Part shown: one piece after another, positions 24,989-34,464 of the stretch
Numbering within the stretch: position 1 is the first letter of the stretch
Layout: each line of letters begins with the position of its first letter
Assembly (NCBI GenBank): GCA_022800625.1
Contig: JAAWQR010000010.1
Span: forward strand, 1-59,798
DNA length: 59,798 nucleotides
Origin: Clostridiales bacterium
GTDB lineage: Bacteria; Bacillota; Clostridia; Oscillospirales; CAG-272
Direction: 5' to 3'
Notes under the pieces: generated by a model
What the model saw: only the letters and a program-made list of their open reading frames with translations
The model's database searches: none
Told to the model about the DNA's origin: nothing
Program-made: the position numbers and the translations under genes

Positions 24989-25903
24989 ATGGTCATAAAA
25001 ATGCAAAACAAATTAAAGATCGGACTTCTCGGCGGCGACCTGCGTCAGCGCACAGTATGCTCGCTGATGGCTGAGCGGGGTGCAGAATGTGCCGTATGGG
25101 GAATAGATAGTCCTTCGAGCGGTACGGTTTCAGAAAACTCAGTTAAATGTGTTGACTGGAAAGGCGCGCTGAGCGGAGCTTCGGCTATCGTACTCCCGCT
25201 GCCGCTGACGAGAGACGGTGTGAGACTGAACTGTGAGCAATCAGTTGAAAAACGGGAAATTTATATTCCGCGAATAACCGAAATAATACAGAATACCGAC
25301 CGTTCATCTGTTCTTCTTGCGGGAAAAGTCCCCGGAAATGTCATGCGTATGGCAAATGAGCACAACGTACGCCTGATAGATTACTATGAATTTGAAGATT
25401 TTCAGATAAAAAACGCCGTTCCGACTGCCGAAGGAGCGATAGCCATAGCTATCGAAGAGCTTGACATAACTCTTGCAGACGCCGACTGCGCGGTGATAGG
25501 ATACGGAAGAATCGGGAGAGCGCTTGCACAGAGACTCCGTGCGCTCGGAAGCTCTGTTACATGTATTGCAAGAAGCCGGCGCGATCTTGCCTTTGCACAG
25601 TGCGACGGATGTCACAGAATGCGTCTTGACAGCTACAGGACTTCCCCGCCCCGTTTTGATATAATATTCAACACAGTCCCTCATATAATTTTTGACGACA
25701 ATGTTTTGAGCCGCATGGACAAAAGTGAAAAAATAATTGATCTCGCTTCACTTGGAGGAGGAGTGGACTTAAACTGTGCGGAAAAATACGGAATACGAGC
25801 ACTGAAAGCTCTGTCGATTCCGGGAAAAGTATCACCTGTAACAGCAGGCAGAATCATATTTGATACAGTCTGCGATATCTTAACGGAGGAGGGGATACTG
25901 TGA
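24989..25903 (+). CDS. spoVFA: Dipicolinate synthase subunit A
   Basis: 304 residues (292 if the ATG at 25001 is used, which is better spaced from AGAAAGG). The N-terminal lobe begins KIGLLGGDLRQRTVC, a DpsA hallmark. A Rossmann NAD(P)-binding domain (AVIGYGRIGRALAQRLRALG) follows at about 165-185. With subunit B it converts dihydrodipicolinate to dipicolinic acid, the spore-core solute, in the mother cell during sporulation. The gene is coupled to spoVFB (stop and start overlap at 25900-25903). A sigma-K promoter would be expected but is not clear to me. Confidence 0.93.
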   Translation: MVIKMQNKLKIGLLGGDLRQRTVCSLMAERGAECAVWGIDSPSSGTVSENSVKCVDWKGALSGASAIVLPLPLTRDGVRLNCEQSVEKREIYIPRITEIIQNTDRSSVLLAGKVPGNVMRMANEHNVRLIDYYEFEDFQIKNAVPTAEGAIAIAIEELDITLADADCAVIGYGRIGRALAQRLRALGSSVTCIARSRRDLAFAQCDGCHRMRLDSYRTSPPRFDIIFNTVPHIIFDDNVLSRMDKSEKIIDLASLGGGVDLNCAEKYGIRALKALSIPGKVSPVTAGRIIFDTVCDILTEEGIL

Positions 25904-26466
25904 TAGGCTATGCAATATGCGGTTCATTCTGCACTCACAAGGCTTCACTTAAGCTGCTTGAAAAGCTGGCTGCGGAAAATGAAATTCTCCCGATACTGAG
26001 CGATGCTTCTTACTGCACGGATACACGGTTCGGAACTGCCGAAAATCTGAGAGAGCGTATCCGCAGTATCACGGGAAAAGATGCAATTCACACGATCAGA
26101 GAAGCTGAACCTATCGGTCCGAAGATCGCTCTTGACGCTTTGATTATAGCTCCCTGTACAGGGAATACTCTTGCAAAAATTGCGCACGGCATCACGGATA
26201 CTCCTGTCACGATGGCTGCCAAAGCACATCTGAGAAGCGGAAGAGTCCTTATAATAACACTCGCAACAAACGACGCCATGTCGGCAAATCTTGAAAATAT
26301 CGCTCTGATGCTGAACAGAAAAAACGTGTACTTTGTTCCGATGATACAGGACGACATAGATAAAAAGCCTCATTCGCTTGTCGCTGACTTTACAATGGCG
26401 GAAGAAACGATGAAGCTTGCTCTTGACGGAAAACAAATAAGACCGCTGTTTCTTGAATCAAAATAA
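25900..26466 (+). CDS. spoVFB: Dipicolinate synthase subunit B
   Basis: 188 residues from a GTG start with GGAGGAGG upstream. It is a flavoprotein-like fold of the DFP/UbiX type: YAICGSFCTHKASLKLLEKL at the N-terminus, then APCTGNTLAKIAHGITDTPV around residues 88-107. It works with SpoVFA in dipicolinate synthesis. It overlaps spoVFA by 4 bp and is followed by a 16-bp hairpin. Confidence 0.93.
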   Translation: MIGYAICGSFCTHKASLKLLEKLAAENEILPILSDASYCTDTRFGTAENLRERIRSITGKDAIHTIREAEPIGPKIALDALIIAPCTGNTLAKIAHGITDTPVTMAAKAHLRSGRVLIITLATNDAMSANLENIALMLNRKNVYFVPMIQDDIDKKPHSLVADFTMAEETMKLALDGKQIRPLFLESK

Positions 26467-26479
26467 ATAATCAGTGTCC

Positions 26480-26516
26480 TTTCATGGGGACGGATAAATA
26501 ATCCGTCCCCATGAAA
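26480..26516. terminator. Stem-loop after spoVFB
   Basis: A perfect 16-bp stem (26480-26495 with 26501-26516) with loop AAATA. The T tract is weak (TTGTTG), so termination efficiency is uncertain. Confidence 0.75.
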
Positions 26517-26567
26517 TTGTTGCATAATTAAAAAATCATTTTTCTCGAACATTTTTTCTGTTTTCTG

Positions 26568-26616
26568 TTGACTGTTTTATAAATTCGGTATATAATTATA
26601 TTAAACATACGTTCAG
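26568..26616 (+). promoter_or_regulatory. dinB promoter with a LexA-like box
   Basis: TTGACT (26568-26573), 17 bp, TATAAT (26591-26596). Just downstream, AAACATACGTTCAG (26603-26616) matches the Firmicutes LexA consensus CGAAC-N4-GTTCG in its AAC-N4-GTT core. A half-site CGAAC lies at 26546-26550. This suggests SOS control. Confidence 0.6.
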
Positions 26617-26658
26617 TTCATTTGTTCGCTTGGCCACAATCTAAAGAAAGGCAGTTGT

Positions 26659-27906
26659 ATGGACAGAGTAATACTGCATTCAGACCTCAATAATTTTTAC
26701 GCCTCCGTAGAGTGTTTCCTTAATCCTTCTCTTCGCGGGCAGGCGGTAGCTGTCGCAGGAGATCAGGAAATGCGGCACGGAATCGTGCTTGCTAAAAATT
26801 CAATAGCGAAAGCATTCGGAGTTATGACCGGAAACACCCTGTGGGAAGCGCGCAGAAAATGCCCCGACATCGTATTTGTAAAGCCTCACTTTGAGTTATA
26901 TAAGAAATATTCCGACATCGTTCGTCAAATATACGGCGAATATACGGATCAGATAGAGCCTTTTGGACTTGACGAATGCTGGCTTGACGTTACGGGAAGC
27001 AAAAATCTGTTCGGAGACGGAAAAACGATAGCAAATAATATCAGAGAACGAATTAAAACCGAAATCGGCATCACCGTATCTGTCGGAGTAAGTTTTAATA
27101 AAATTTTTGCAAAACTCGGAAGCGATATGAAAAAGCCGGACGCCACAACTGTGATAGACCGCGATAATTTCAGAGAAAAAGTTTGGCGTCTTCCCGTAAG
27201 TGATCTTTTATATGTAGGTCATAAAACTGCAAATAAGCTGAAGAGCTACGGAATTGAAACAATCGGCGCTCTTGCATCAGCCGATCCAAAGCTTCTTATG
27301 TATCTGCTCGGAAAGAACGGAATAATGCTGAAAGAATTCGCATGCGGTAAAGACAACTCCCCCGTTTTAAGATTTTGCGATATGTCTCCTGTAAAATCCA
27401 TCGGAAACAGTACGACGACACCGCGCGACCTTGTCAGCGAAGAGGATATAAGAATAACGCTGTACGCTCTTTGTGAGAGCGTCTCGGCAAGAATGAGACG
27501 GCACGGATTTATCTGCGACACGGTTCAGGTAAGCATACGCGACTCTGACCTTTATAGATTTGACCGTCAGGCTAAGCTTGATACTCCGAACAGAACCGCA
27601 AAAGCTCTGTTTGAAAAATCCATGGAGCTTTACCGCCGTCACCACATTCACGGAAAGCCTGTGCGTTCTCTCGGAGTACGAGCGTGCGGCTTGTCGTCAG
27701 ACAAAGACTGTCAGATGTCATTCTTACCCGAAATTGAGAACCTTGACCGGGAAGAAAAGATAGAAAGCATTATGGACTCTCTGAGAGTAAAATTCGGCAG
27801 CAGCGCCATGAACCGCGGAATTTGTATTACAGACGCTGAGCTTTCACGAATCGGACCGAGCGAGGACGAAGCTGTTCTTCCGCCAGCCATGCGCCTTTCA
27901 CACTAA
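26659..27906 (+). CDS. dinB: DNA polymerase IV (Y-family, translesion)
   Basis: 415 residues. Palm motifs: HSDLNNFYASVE (catalytic Asp) near the N-terminus and SVGVSFNKIFAKLGSDMKKP in the fingers/palm. The thumb helix-hairpin-helix (LLYVGHKTANKLKSYGIETIG, read in two parts) and a little-finger domain complete it. The length is normal. It performs error-prone synthesis past DNA damage. It has its own promoter and a candidate LexA site. A beta-clamp binding motif may be QMSFLPEI near residue 353. Confidence 0.93.
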   Translation: MDRVILHSDLNNFYASVECFLNPSLRGQAVAVAGDQEMRHGIVLAKNSIAKAFGVMTGNTLWEARRKCPDIVFVKPHFELYKKYSDIVRQIYGEYTDQIEPFGLDECWLDVTGSKNLFGDGKTIANNIRERIKTEIGITVSVGVSFNKIFAKLGSDMKKPDATTVIDRDNFREKVWRLPVSDLLYVGHKTANKLKSYGIETIGALASADPKLLMYLLGKNGIMLKEFACGKDNSPVLRFCDMSPVKSIGNSTTTPRDLVSEEDIRITLYALCESVSARMRRHGFICDTVQVSIRDSDLYRFDRQAKLDTPNRTAKALFEKSMELYRRHHIHGKPVRSLGVRACGLSSDKDCQMSFLPEIENLDREEKIESIMDSLRVKFGSSAMNRGICITDAELSRIGPSEDEAVLPPAMRLSH

Positions 27907-27936
27907 TTATAGTTTAACAAATATATTACTCTGTAC

Positions 27937-27965
27937 TTGAATTAGCGAATACAGTATGCTACAAT
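27937..27965 (+). promoter_or_regulatory. Promoter of the EamA transporter gene
   Basis: TTGAAT (27937-27942), 17-bp spacer, TACAAT (27960-27965). Confidence 0.7.
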
Positions 27966-28022
27966 AAAAGGCGGTAATTTATTTTTGTTGTTTTCAGCTC
28001 AAAGAAAGGCTCGATAGTAAAC

Positions 28023-28928
28023 ATGAAACAAACAAAGGGAGTTTTGCTGCTTCTTACAACTGCACTTATTTGGGGGTCTGCATTTGTTGCACAAACATCA
28101 GCGGCGGATCACATAGGTTCATTTACTTTCAATACCGCCCGCTCCATAATAGCTGCGATTTTCCTGCTTGCAATGATCGGAATTCAAAAGCTGTCTCCCA
28201 AAAAAGAAGGAACTGCAAAATCAAATGTAAGTCCGAGAAGGCTTATGTTCGGCGGAAGCATGTGCGGTATCGCTTTGTTTGCAGCGGCAAATTTGCAGCA
28301 GCTCGGTATCGCAGCATATCCCGAAGGCACACCTGCCGCCGGAAGAGCCGGATTTATTACGGCAACATACGTTGTAATGGTCGCGCTCTTTTCATGGGTA
28401 TTCGGAAAAAGGCCTCATGCGCTTGTATTTGCCGCAAGTGCCGGTTGTATTGCAGGAATGGCTCTTCTTTGTCTCTCAGACGGATTTTCGGGAATATATC
28501 TCGGAGACATTCTTCTGCTGTCATGTGCCGTTTGCTTTACAGCTCACATTTTTACTATAGATCATTTTGCCGATGTCGACGGAATAAGGCTGTCATGCGT
28601 ACAATTCCTTGTATGCGCCGTGCTGTCGGCGGCAGCTGCGCTTATTTTTGAAGATTTTAGCTTCACGGATCTCAAAGGTGCGTGGCTTCCGATAATGTAT
28701 GCGGGCATTTTGTCAAGCGGCGTCGGATATACTTTTCAGATAATCGGGCAAAAGTTTACAGATCCTGCCGTAGCATCTATTATAATGAGCCTTGAATCCG
28801 TCTTTGCAGCGCTTGCCGGCTGGCTTCTTCTTCATGAGCATTTGTCTCCCCGTGAGCTTACAGGCTGTGTGCTTGTATTCGTCTCAGTCGTTTTAGCTCA
28901 AATCCCCGGATTTATCAAAAAAACTTAA
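28023..28928 (+). CDS. EamA/DMT-family membrane transporter
   Basis: 301 residues with about ten hydrophobic helices in two EamA repeats (first: LLLLTTALIWGSAFVAQTSA; second from about residue 155). It belongs to the drug/metabolite transporter superfamily. Substrate is not predictable; relatives export amino acids or metabolites. It has its own promoter and a shared terminator with convergent clpC. Confidence 0.85.
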   Translation: MKQTKGVLLLLTTALIWGSAFVAQTSAADHIGSFTFNTARSIIAAIFLLAMIGIQKLSPKKEGTAKSNVSPRRLMFGGSMCGIALFAAANLQQLGIAAYPEGTPAAGRAGFITATYVVMVALFSWVFGKRPHALVFAASAGCIAGMALLCLSDGFSGIYLGDILLLSCAVCFTAHIFTIDHFADVDGIRLSCVQFLVCAVLSAAAALIFEDFSFTDLKGAWLPIMYAGILSSGVGYTFQIIGQKFTDPAVASIIMSLESVFAALAGWLLLHEHLSPRELTGCVLVFVSVVLAQIPGFIKKT

Positions 28929-28938
28929 CAGCATAACA

Positions 28939-28979
28939 AAAGCAGGAACTGCCGTCATGACCGCTCCTGCTTTATTTTT
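28939..28979. terminator. Bidirectional terminator between the EamA gene and clpC
   Basis: AAAGCAGGA/TCCTGCTTT (28939-28947 with 28965-28973), then ATTTTT. Confidence 0.8.
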
Positions 28980-31416
28980 ATACGTTAATATAGTCTATTT
29001 TTCCGTCCGTCAGAACAGCGTGTACCTTGTCGCTCTCTTTTATCTTTCCTTTAAGCATAGCTTCCGAGAACGTATCTTCTACCATTCGTACTATCGCTCG
29101 TCTGAGCGGACGCGCTCCGTATACGGGATCGAATCCCTCTTCGGCAAGCTTAGATACAACATCGTCAGCAAATTCAATCTCAATGCCGAGATCTTCAATA
29201 CGCCCTTTAACCTCGCTCAGCATAATTCTTGCTATTGCGCGGATATTTTCATCACTCAGCTTGTTGAAAACGATTATTTCGTCAAGCCTATTAAGAAATT
29301 CAGGCTTAAAGGTTGATTTCAGAGCGTCGTTTACCGCGTTCTTCATTCTCTTCTTTTCGTCCTCAGCATTATTGTCCGCTCCCGAAAATCCGAGACGTCT
29401 CGGCTCAACGATACCCGACGCGCCGACATTGGACGTCATAATGATGACCGTATTTTTGAAGTCCACCTTTCTTCCCTGTGAATCTGTCAGAACTCCGTCT
29501 TCAAGAATCTGAAGCAAGATATTGAACACGTCCGGATGCGCCTTCTCTATTTCATCGAAAAGAACTACCGAATAAGGCTTACGTCTTATCTTTTCGGTAA
29601 GCTGACCGCCTTCGTCATATCCGACATATCCCGGAGGCGAGCCGATAAGCTTTGACACGCTGTGCTTTTCCATATATTCGGACATATCAATTCTTATCAT
29701 TGCATTCTCGGAGCCGAACATAACGTCTGCAAGCACCTTTGTAAGCTCTGTCTTACCTACTCCCGTAGGACCTAAGAAGATAAACGAACCTATCGGACGT
29801 TTCGGGTCCTTAAGTCCCATTCGTCCGCGCCTTATTGCACGGGCAACGGACTCTACCGCCTCGTCCTGTCCTATAACGCGCTCTTTAAGCACTTCTTCAA
29901 GCTTGAGCAGACGCTCACCCTCGTTCTCGGCAAGCTTTTTAACGGGAATTCCCGTCCATGCCGCTACAATATCCGAAATATCCTCCTCGGTTACCGTAAG
30001 CTCGTGAGATGCGACATCCACTCCCTCTCCGCGCTTTTCTTCAAGCTCGCATGTCAGCTTCTTTTCCTTGTCACGAAGTCTTGCCGCTCCCTCGTAATCC
30101 TCAGAAAGTATTGCTTCTTCCTTTTCTGCGCTCACGCTTTTCAGCTTTTCTTCAAGTTCGCGCATATCGGGCGTCGGCATAAATGTAGAAATTCTTTTTT
30201 TTGACGCGGCTTCATCAATAAGATCGATAGCCTTATCGGGCAAATATCTGTCGCTTATATACCTTACCGACAGCTTAACAGCGGCTTTTACGGCCTCATC
30301 GCTGATTTTCAGCTTATGATGCGCTTCATACTTGTCGCGGAGACCGAGAAGAATGAGCTCAGATTCTTCAGGTGTCGGCTCTCCGACCATGACAGACTGA
30401 AATCTTCTTTCAAGAGCCGCATCGCGCTCGATATGCCGCCTGTATTCATCGATAGTAGTAGCTCCTATGACCTGCATCTCACCTCTTGCAAGCGCAGGCT
30501 TTATTATATTAGCCGCATCTACCGCGCCTTCAGCTCCTCCTGCTCCGATTATAGTGTGAATTTCGTCAATGAAGAGTATAATATCCTTGTTCGCACGCAC
30601 CTCTTCCATTACGTTCTTCATTCGTTCCTCAAATTCTCCGCGGTATTTTGCTCCCGCTATCATTGAAGAGATATCAAGTGTTACTATAGTCTTACCTCTC
30701 AGGGTATCAGGTACGTTTCCGTCAATTATGCGCTGCGCCAATCCCTCAACAACGGCAGTTTTTCCGACTCCCGGTTCTCCGATAAGACACGGATTATTTT
30801 TTGTTCGCCTTGAAAGGATCTGTACAACTCTTTCGGTCTCCGTATCGCGTCCGATTATCGGATCGATTCTTCCTTCTTTTGCCGCCTTGCACAAATCACG
30901 GCCGTATGATGACAGAGACGGGCAGTTTTTTATTTCTTCTTTGTTTTTTGCGGAGGAATTTCCCTTTGCGGCGCTGTCACTCCCCTGACCGAAATATGAG
31001 ATGATATCACGCTTAATATCCGATGGCTGAATTCCCTCGGAAAGCAGCATTTTTACTGCATAGCAGTCATTTTCATCCATCATTGCCAGCAAAAGATGCT
31101 CTGTACCTACATAGCCGTGCCCCATTGTCATTGCAGCTCCGGCAGACGCTTCTATAATCTTTTTTGTTCGGGGTGTCATATCCGCCGCGCTCAGATTTGT
31201 TCTTTCTCCGAGCCCCGAGTTCTTTTCAACAACATTCTGCATTTCTTCAAGCGTTACTCCGCGCTCTTTCAGGACGCGAGCCGCTATCCCGTCTTCCTCA
31301 GACAGAAGTCCGAGCATTAAATGCTCGCTTCCGACACATGTGTGTCCCATCTGGCAGGCAAAATACAGCGCGCGGTTAAGCGCGTTTTGTGCTTTTCCCG
31401 TAAATCCAATATTCAT
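28978..31416 (-). CDS. clpC: ATP-dependent Clp protease ATPase subunit ClpC
   Basis: 812 residues. Two N-terminal Clp repeats (residues 1-145). AAA-1 has Walker A GEPGVGKT and Walker [15 protein letters not shown]/coiled-coil middle domain follows, then AAA-2 with Walker A GPTGVGKT and Walker [15 protein letters not shown]. It unfolds proteins for ClpP; with McsB it degrades arginine-phosphorylated clients, including CtsR. It is the last gene of the ctsR operon, 42 bp after mcsB. Confidence 0.95.
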   Translation of the reverse strand: MNIGFTGKAQNALNRALYFACQMGHTCVGSEHLMLGLLSEEDGIAARVLKERGVTLEEMQNVVEKNSGLGERTNLSAADMTPRTKKIIEASAGAAMTMGHGYVGTEHLLLAMMDENDCYAVKMLLSEGIQPSDIKRDIISYFGQGSDSAAKGNSSAKNKEEIKNCPSLSSYGRDLCKAAKEGRIDPIIGRDTETERVVQILSRRTKNNPCLIGEPGVGKTAVVEGLAQRIIDGNVPDTLRGKTIVTLDISSMIAGAKYRGEFEERMKNVMEEVRANKDIILFIDEIHTIIGAGGAEGAVDAANIIKPALARGEMQVIGATTIDEYRRHIERDAALERRFQSVMVGEPTPEESELILLGLRDKYEAHHKLKISDEAVKAAVKLSVRYISDRYLPDKAIDLIDEAASKKRISTFMPTPDMRELEEKLKSVSAEKEEAILSEDYEGAARLRDKEKKLTCELEEKRGEGVDVASHELTVTEEDISDIVAAWTGIPVKKLAENEGERLLKLEEVLKERVIGQDEAVESVARAIRRGRMGLKDPKRPIGSFIFLGPTGVGKTELTKVLADVMFGSENAMIRIDMSEYMEKHSVSKLIGSPPGYVGYDEGGQLTEKIRRKPYSVVLFDEIEKAHPDVFNILLQILEDGVLTDSQGRKVDFKNTVIIMTSNVGASGIVEPRRLGFSGADNNAEDEKKRMKNAVNDALKSTFKPEFLNRLDEIIVFNKLSDENIRAIARIMLSEVKGRIEDLGIEIEFADDVVSKLAEEGFDPVYGARPLRRAIVRMVEDTFSEAMLKGKIKESDKVHAVLTDGKIDYINV

Positions 31417-31458
31417 ATTACTAAATGCCGTTCCTTTCTTTATATTTGTATCGGTTTA

Positions 31459-32490
31459 TCATTTCTTTGATTTTGTTCCGACGCCTCCGAGCATACGCCT
31501 CATAGCTTCCGGCCGCACACGGTCGCGCTCATGTGCTCCGATATCAGAACCGACATTGCACATAAGCGTTGCCGGCATACCGTGAATCAGCATAGCATCA
31601 ATAGCTTGCGGCGAGACGCCCTGAATAATGCCGAGTACAGAGCCGAGCCTTACATCTGCATACAATTTCATCATCTCTGCGGTATCCATGATCGTAGCAT
31701 AAAGAATTGTACCGTAAGAGCGCATTATTCTGTCGGTGAATCTTCCGTCGGGATCTTTTTTCAGGGTTTCTCTGAGAGTTCTCTCCTGTTCAATAATCTT
31801 ATCGCATATCTCCGTCAGCTTTGCGATTATTTCTTTTTCTGACGTGCCGAGCGTGACCTGATTTGATATCTGATATAAGCATCCGTCAGCACTTGATCCT
31901 TCGCCCGACATTCCGCGAATCGTAAGTCCTATCTTGCCGAGCTGATTCTGAAGAGAACGAATGCCGCGCGCATATGTAAGCGCAGGCAGGAACATCATGA
32001 CAGATGCTCTCATTCCCGTACCGAGATTAGTCGGACAATGCGTCAGATATCCAAGCTTTTCATCATATGCCACTTTCAGCTTTGAATCGATAAGATCGTC
32101 AGCTTCGCATGCGACTCCGTATGCTTCATCGAGGGAAAATCCCGACATTATCGATTGGATTCTCAAATGATCCTCTTCAAGAACCATAATATATATCTGC
32201 TTTTTATCCGATTCTATCAATGCACACGGAGTCTTGTTCGATGCAAATTCAGGACTGATCTTATGTTTTTCCGCCTCCGAGAGTCTGTGAATATTATCAA
32301 CTGATGCAAAATCCGTAAACGTATAGTCGGAATTATCTTCAAAGGCTTCCTTAATCTTTTCGATTATTTCTTTTGCCGACGCCTCGTCAAGCTTTCCGGG
32401 AAACGGATAATCTGTAAGATTTCGCGCAAGTCTTATGCGGGAACTTACAACAACATCGGAATCTTTTCCGCTCATTTCATACCATAACAT
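31459..32490 (-). CDS. mcsB: Protein-arginine kinase McsB
   Basis: 343 residues of the phosphagen-kinase-like fold: SSRIRLARNLTDYPFP at the N-terminus, FLPALTYARGIRSLQNQLGK, and the RGMSGEGSSADG loop. It phosphorylates arginines on misfolded proteins and on CtsR, marking them for ClpCP. It follows mcsA in the operon; McsA activates it. Confidence 0.95.
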   Translation of the reverse strand: MLWYEMSGKDSDVVVSSRIRLARNLTDYPFPGKLDEASAKEIIEKIKEAFEDNSDYTFTDFASVDNIHRLSEAEKHKISPEFASNKTPCALIESDKKQIYIMVLEEDHLRIQSIMSGFSLDEAYGVACEADDLIDSKLKVAYDEKLGYLTHCPTNLGTGMRASVMMFLPALTYARGIRSLQNQLGKIGLTIRGMSGEGSSADGCLYQISNQVTLGTSEKEIIAKLTEICDKIIEQERTLRETLKKDPDGRFTDRIMRSYGTILYATIMDTAEMMKLYADVRLGSVLGIIQGVSPQAIDAMLIHGMPATLMCNVGSDIGAHERDRVRPEAMRRMLGGVGTKSKK

Positions 32491-32522
32491 AATTTTTCAC
32501 CTATCCTTTCTTCAGCAAACGT

Positions 32523-33062
32523 TCAGTCTCCGCTCTTCTCTTCCCTCAGCATTTTCAAGCAGTCGCGAAGCTCCGCTGCTCTTTCGTATTCTTCGGCTGC
32601 CACTGCTGCTTTAAGCTCTGCTTCTACTTTTTCTATTTTTCTCTGTCTCTCGCGTCCTGCCCTGAATCTTTCGGGAGCATTTCCCGTGTGAGTTGCAGCT
32701 CCGTGTATCTTTGATATAGTTCGCGACAGCTCGTCTCCGAAGGTATGATAGCATTCGGGACACCCCGGCTTTCCTTCGTTTACAATATCATCAAAGGCAG
32801 AGCCGCAGAGTGAGCACTTTTTTCTCTCTCCGAGTTCCCTCTTTTGGTACTGCGGAATTCCGAACAGGCTTCCGAAAAGCGAATTCAGGTTATTAACGGA
32901 ATCTCCGAATAAGCTTTTTCCGAAATCAGGCTTATTTATCTCTCCGTTTTTTTCGGCCTCAGCCGCGCATTTCTCACAAAGAGCAAACGCTTTTTTATTT
33001 CCGTTTACATTTTCACTGTAATATACTACAGCTTCATTTTTCTTACATCTTTCACACAGCAT
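32523..33062 (-). CDS. mcsA: McsA, zinc-finger activator of McsB
   Basis: 179 residues. Two zinc-binding pairs (CERC...CEKC at the N-terminus, CSLC...CPEC at about 83-106) and a C-terminal UVR motif (AVAAEEYERAAELRDCLKML). It binds and activates McsB. Operon position between ctsR and mcsB is canonical. Confidence 0.93.
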   Translation of the reverse strand: MLCERCKKNEAVVYYSENVNGNKKAFALCEKCAAEAEKNGEINKPDFGKSLFGDSVNNLNSLFGSLFGIPQYQKRELGERKKCSLCGSAFDDIVNEGKPGCPECYHTFGDELSRTISKIHGAATHTGNAPERFRAGRERQRKIEKVEAELKAAVAAEEYERAAELRDCLKMLREEKSGD

Positions 33063-33111
33063 AATTTTTTCATCCTTTCCGAGATATTCTTTCTCGCTTA
33101 TTAGTTATATT

Positions 33112-33564
33112 TTAATTCATAAGGGACATAATAATGTGGCGCATTATGTCGGCTCTGACATTATTTTTCACCTCAGGTTCTGCTTTGTCGAGTGCGCTTC
33201 CGCACACTGCTGTTTTTATAATCGCGGCTTCTCTTTCCGTGATGATCGAGCGATCACGGAGATTTGCAATAAATGCCGCCGCATTTGACTCATCAAGCGT
33301 GTCACCTATCGCATGGAAAAAATGCATTAAATACTCATTTCCCGTCATTCTTGCCCGAATGATCCTTATATATCCTCCGCCTCCTCGGCGGCTCTCTATC
33401 GTATATCCTTTTTCGGGAGTAAATCTTGACGTGATAACATAGTTTATCTGGCTCGGAACACAGCCTATTTTGGAGGCAAGATCATTTCTCTTTACTTCCG
33501 TTATGCCGTCACCGGCATTTAGCATTTCTTCTATTATTCCTGCAATATAATCTGATATCAGCAT
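33112..33564 (-). CDS. ctsR: CtsR, class III heat-shock repressor
   Basis: 150 residues. Winged helix-turn-helix at the N-terminus (VKRNDLASKIGCVPSQINYV, then RFTPEKGYTIESRRGGGGYI); the glycine-rich loop is the temperature sensor of the family. The C-terminal dimer domain contains the McsB-contacting region. It represses its own operon by binding heptad repeats, which are visible upstream. Start has AAGGTGG. Confidence 0.95.
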   Translation of the reverse strand: MLISDYIAGIIEEMLNAGDGITEVKRNDLASKIGCVPSQINYVITSRFTPEKGYTIESRRGGGGYIRIIRARMTGNEYLMHFFHAIGDTLDESNAAAFIANLRDRSIITEREAAIIKTAVCGSALDKAEPEVKNNVRADIMRHIIMSLMN

Positions 33565-33585
33565 ATATCCACCTTGATTTTTGAC

Positions 33586-33659
33586 TTTGACTTTCTTTAA
33601 CCTTTATGCTTTTATTATAGTTTATAAGTCAGTAATGGTCAAAGTCAGATAAAGTCAAA
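33586..33659 (-). promoter_or_regulatory. ctsR operon promoter with two CtsR boxes
   Basis: On the minus strand TTGACC (33642-33637) and TATAAT (33619-33614) are 17 bp apart. GGTTAAA-GAA-AGTCAAA (minus, 33602-33586) fits the CtsR heptad pair RGTCAAA-N3-RGTCAAA with one mismatch. GGTCAAAGTCAGATAAAGTCAAA-like heptads on the plus strand (33637-33659) overlap the -35 box. The operator arrangement supports repression by CtsR. Confidence 0.82.
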
Positions 33660-33870
33660 TTGCAGCCCGCATGTGCGATTACGCCATTTTAAGTATATAT
33701 TTTCTGTCTTTTTCTCACTAAATCTCATTTTTTACAAAGTCAAATATAATACATACGGCAGGGCGGAATATATCGGAGAGAGGAGCATATACTTTAGTAA
33801 GATTTTTATATTTTAAAGCTCAGTCTGAGGAAGGACTGAAAAAAGCCGCATAAACGGCACAGGAGGTAAC
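33660..33870. other. Intergenic region, nothing recognised
   Basis: About 210 bp between the divergent ctsR operon and the DUF4830 gene. It holds the latter's ribosome-binding site (CAGGAGGTAAC before the ATG at 33871). No clear promoter was found for it. Confidence 0.5.
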
Positions 33871-34380
33871 ATGTTCATATACAGCATAAAAGCAAGCACG
33901 CTCAAATTCATCGGCGTTATCGGAGCCGCAATAATTTCACTTACGGCGATTATACTTTTGATTCCCGAATATACGCCGAAAACGACCGCCGCCATTGCGG
34001 AAACGGTAGCTGAATACAAATATGACAAGATACGGAACAACGATGACCGCGTTGAATTTTTAGGTCAGTTTGGCTGGGAAGTTGACAGCGAACCTACGGA
34101 AGAAGTGACAATGAAAATCCCCTCCGAATTCGATAAAGTAATGAATACTTATAATGAGCTTCAGAAGCGCGGCGGTCTTGATCTTTCAAAATACCGCGGA
34201 CGCGAGGTTACAAGATATACATACAATGTCAAAAATTACCCCGATTATGAGGGAAAGGTCAGCGCAAATGTTATTGTATATAAAAACCGCGTGATAGGCG
34301 GCGATATTTCATCAAGTGACGTCAGCGGATTTATAGGCACGTTTGAGTATCCGAGCACAGGAGCTGAGACAGCTGAATAG
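33871..34380 (+). CDS. DUF4830-domain membrane-anchored protein
   Basis: 169 residues. N-terminal signal anchor (residues 10-32, FIGVIGAAIISLTAIILLIP), then an external domain with VEFLGQFGWEVDSEP, YRGREVTRYTYNVKNYP and VYKNRVIGGDI. These match DUF4830, a Clostridia family of unknown function. AGGAGGTAAC precedes the ATG. It is monocistronic with a strong terminator. Confidence 0.8.
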   Translation: MFIYSIKASTLKFIGVIGAAIISLTAIILLIPEYTPKTTAAIAETVAEYKYDKIRNNDDRVEFLGQFGWEVDSEPTEEVTMKIPSEFDKVMNTYNELQKRGGLDLSKYRGREVTRYTYNVKNYPDYEGKVSANVIVYKNRVIGGDISSSDVSGFIGTFEYPSTGAETAE

Positions 34381-34411
34381 TGATAAATAAGTGAACCCAA
34401 TAATGAATATA

Positions 34412-34459
34412 AAAAAAGCTAACTGATTTTTATATAAGTCAGTCAGCTTTTTTCTTTTT
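34412..34459. terminator. Bidirectional terminator between the DUF4830 and PHP genes
   Basis: A 15-nt stem with one mismatch (34412-34426 with 34439-34453), A-rich before and T-rich after. Confidence 0.85.
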
Positions 34460-34464
34460 GAAAT

